Assembly: GCA_030323885.1 (NCBI GenBank)
Contig: CM059193.1
Span: 59,230,042 to 59,294,041, forward strand
DNA length: 64,000 bases
Direction of reading: 5' to 3'
Source of the DNA: Branchipolynoe longqiensis
Taxonomy: Eukaryota > Annelida > Polychaeta > Phyllodocida > Polynoidae
Part shown: one piece after another, positions 62,482-64,000 of the stretch
Layout of the letters: each line of letters starts with the position of its first letter
How positions within the stretch are numbered: the first letter of the stretch is position 1
Made by a program: the position numbers and the translations under genes
Notes under the pieces: model-generated
Databases searched by the model: none
What the model was told of the DNA's origin: nothing
Seen by the model: only the letters and a program-made list of their open reading frames with translations

Positions 62482-62745
62482 TGTGTGTATAATATAATTA
62501 TATATATATATATATATCATTATTTCCTGCAAGAAATTTTAAAATAAATTTGTGAGCGAGTGGTACAGACGTGAGGCAGAACCAGGCGAGGAGGACGGGG
62601 CAGATGGTGCCACCAGGAGAGGCAGAAGGCCTGACCAGTAGATGACTGGAGGAGTGTTAGTTAGTTGGTGTAGTGTCAGGTTGATATAAAAAATTCATAG
62701 ATAATCGAATTTCGGATAATTATACTCGTATAATTGCTTATGCAG

Positions 62746-62787
<42 letters not shown>

Positions 62788-63534
62788 ACCTCGGTACTAA
62801 GCCTCTGGCTGATCGTGGTCGAGGGAGAAGGAAGCAACATCCGAGTACAGCAATTAGCATATTCCGCTCATAACGGAGGAACGTTACGAGCAGCTCAGCA
62901 ATAATTTACCACGGCTTACCTAGTTTCTACTGTAAGTACCGACACATAAACTGGCAAAGTTGTTTATGAACCACTATAGCACATGCTCATACACCTTGTT
63001 AGGCTGTTTTACATTTAGTTCATGACTAAAGCTGTGCTTTTATCCGGTGCTGTAGAAATTGGAAGCATCCATTTTGTTTTTGCCGCCCGTTGCCGAACGG
63101 AGAGACATGTTGGCTGGAGTCATTTCGTCGCTTAGATAGGTTTTTTTTCCTGATTATGCCGGCCGTTGCCGAACGGAGAGACATGTGGGCAGGAGCCCTT
63201 TCGTCGTCATGATAGGTTAGAGGCGTACCTCCGAGTTTCATAGCAATTTCTCCGACCCGTTGGTGCTGTAACCACGGGAGGGAGAAGTGTATGGGACAGA
63301 GAGCGTGGGCGGGAACAGTACACTGGTCCCGACCCCTCGTTTGGTTTCGGTTCGGTTTGTCCCACCGATTCACTCTCGATAGACTCTAGCTTCTCACGCC
63401 TGGTGTTAAATTGGTTTAAATACAATTTGAATACCCCACATTGGGCCAAGCACATGTAGCACTGTCCCACTGGTTCAGATGCGCCTCAATTCGCTCCAAA
63501 ACCCTCTTTTTTGGTTGGTTACAGACAATTCGAG
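62482..63534. other. No gene; tandem 83-bp pair before the last ORF
   Basis: (AT)n at 62750-62783. The GTTGCCGAACGGAGAGACAT block occurs twice (about 63089 and 63172) with matching surroundings (AGTCATTTCGTCG/AGCCCTTTCGTCG, then GATAGGTT), an 83-bp tandem duplication. CTCTTTTTTGGTTGGTTACAG (split as CTCTTTTTTGGTTGG and TTACAG) at about 63504-63523 looks like a 3' splice site 11 bp before the ATG at 63535. Confidence 0.55.
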
Positions 63535-64000
63535 ATGGCCGCGAAGCGGAGTGCCAAAGGTGTACCACACACGCTCAGTGAAGGCGACGCTACCTCTGGA
63601 CAACGCTCAGCCGCGTCCCGGGACGGCTCGCCCGAGGCAGGGCTCTCCCAGCCTGACGCGAATGAGCAAATGGTGCGGCTCATACGAGAGCAGCTACAAC
63701 AGCTCCTCGCTACGCCACCCTCTAAGGCTTCGCCTCAGAGGAGACTGTCACTCTCGGACAAGTCCGAATGGGAGGACCTTTCCGACCAGGAAACTACGGA
63801 TTCGGAAGTGCGCGTGGGACGGAAACGGAAACGTCCCAAAAAGAAGTACTCATCAGGAGGCGATGAGTACTACAAGGCACGCAATAAGGTCAAGAAAGTT
63901 AAGAAAACTAAGAGCAAGTCCAAAGCGAAGACGAAGAAATCAAAATCTTCTTCTTCAAGCTCGTCGGGGTCCACCACAACCGACTCAGATTCTGACGACC
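63535..64000 (+). CDS. Partial Lys/Ser-rich nuclear-type protein, open at window end
   Basis: An ATG (63535-63537) opens a frame of 155 codons without a stop before the edge. The N-terminus is Ala/Ser-rich and moderately polar; about residues 50-65 could be helical (EQMVRLIREQLQQLL). Residues about 75-95 are acidic (SDKSEWEDLSDQETTDSE). A strong basic nuclear-localisation-like run follows (GRKRKRPKKKY), then Lys-rich repeats and a poly-Ser/Asp tract. GC content and codon use are more balanced than the AT-rich surroundings, and a splice-acceptor-like motif precedes the ATG. It could be a host chromatin or RNA-associated protein, or the gag-like first ORF of another retroelement. Not identified. 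Confidence 0.5.
   Translation, partial: MAAKRSAKGVPHTLSEGDATSGQRSAASRDGSPEAGLSQPDANEQMVRLIREQLQQLLATPPSKASPQRRLSLSDKSEWEDLSDQETTDSEVRVGRKRKRPKKKYSSGGDEYYKARNKVKKVKKTKSKSKAKTKKSKSSSSSSSGSTTTDSDSDD

Overview
This window looks like repeat-dense, AT-rich intergenic DNA from an invertebrate animal, most likely a mollusc. The main clue is a SINE fragment at about 61955-62195 whose core and tail resemble a retroposon I know from gastropod and bivalve sequences. That is recognition from memory, not a search. I found no intact host gene, rRNA gene, functional tRNA gene or CRISPR array. The only possible host (or element) coding sequence is an open frame starting at 63535 and running off the right edge. 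Two assembly gaps occur (17449-17948 and 33731-34228).

Layout. 1-17 kb: SINEs, MITEs and LINE fragments, plus a 2.3 kb satellite of 31-bp units (4633-6943) lying next to a fragment of the MITE it appears to come from. 17-25 kb: a SINE-containing inverted duplication, a tandemly amplified tRNA-like SINE (321-bp period), minisatellites, and a well-preserved reference copy of the commonest SINE (24704-25049). 25-28 kb: an internally rearranged duplication and the 3' part of an RTE-like LINE. 28.8-33.7 kb: a decayed Ty3/Gypsy element (A) on the minus strand. 34.2-36.6 kb: a very GC-rich element with near-identical terminal direct repeats and one 388-codon gag-like ORF, which I cannot assign to a known family. 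37-42.6 kb: more SINEs, MITEs and a LINE endonuclease fragment. 42.7-45.9 kb and 52.7-57.3 kb: two DIRS-like tyrosine-recombinase retroelements with inverted terminal repeats and an internal complementary region. 46.2-52.6 kb: a nest of insertions that includes a second, related Gypsy element (B). 57.4-58.7 kb: a 70-bp satellite. 59-63.5 kb: MITEs, microsatellites and a tail-only SINE insertion. 63.5-64 kb: the open partial frame.

How the parts relate. SINE-1 (over twenty copies or fragments, about 345 bp when complete) has one body but two different tRNA-like heads, and often carries target-site duplications (TSDs). Two SINE-like retroposons end in the same 3' sequence as the RTE-like LINE, the usual sign of a SINE borrowing LINE machinery. 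The TTAA-targeting MITE-D is host to several later insertions and seems to have seeded the 31-bp satellite. The autonomous-type elements seen here (two Gypsy, two DIRS-like, three LINE families) are broken by stops, frameshifts or deletions. The best candidates for something undescribed are the GC-rich gag-only element and the MITE-to-satellite conversion. Boundaries and identities were read by eye.
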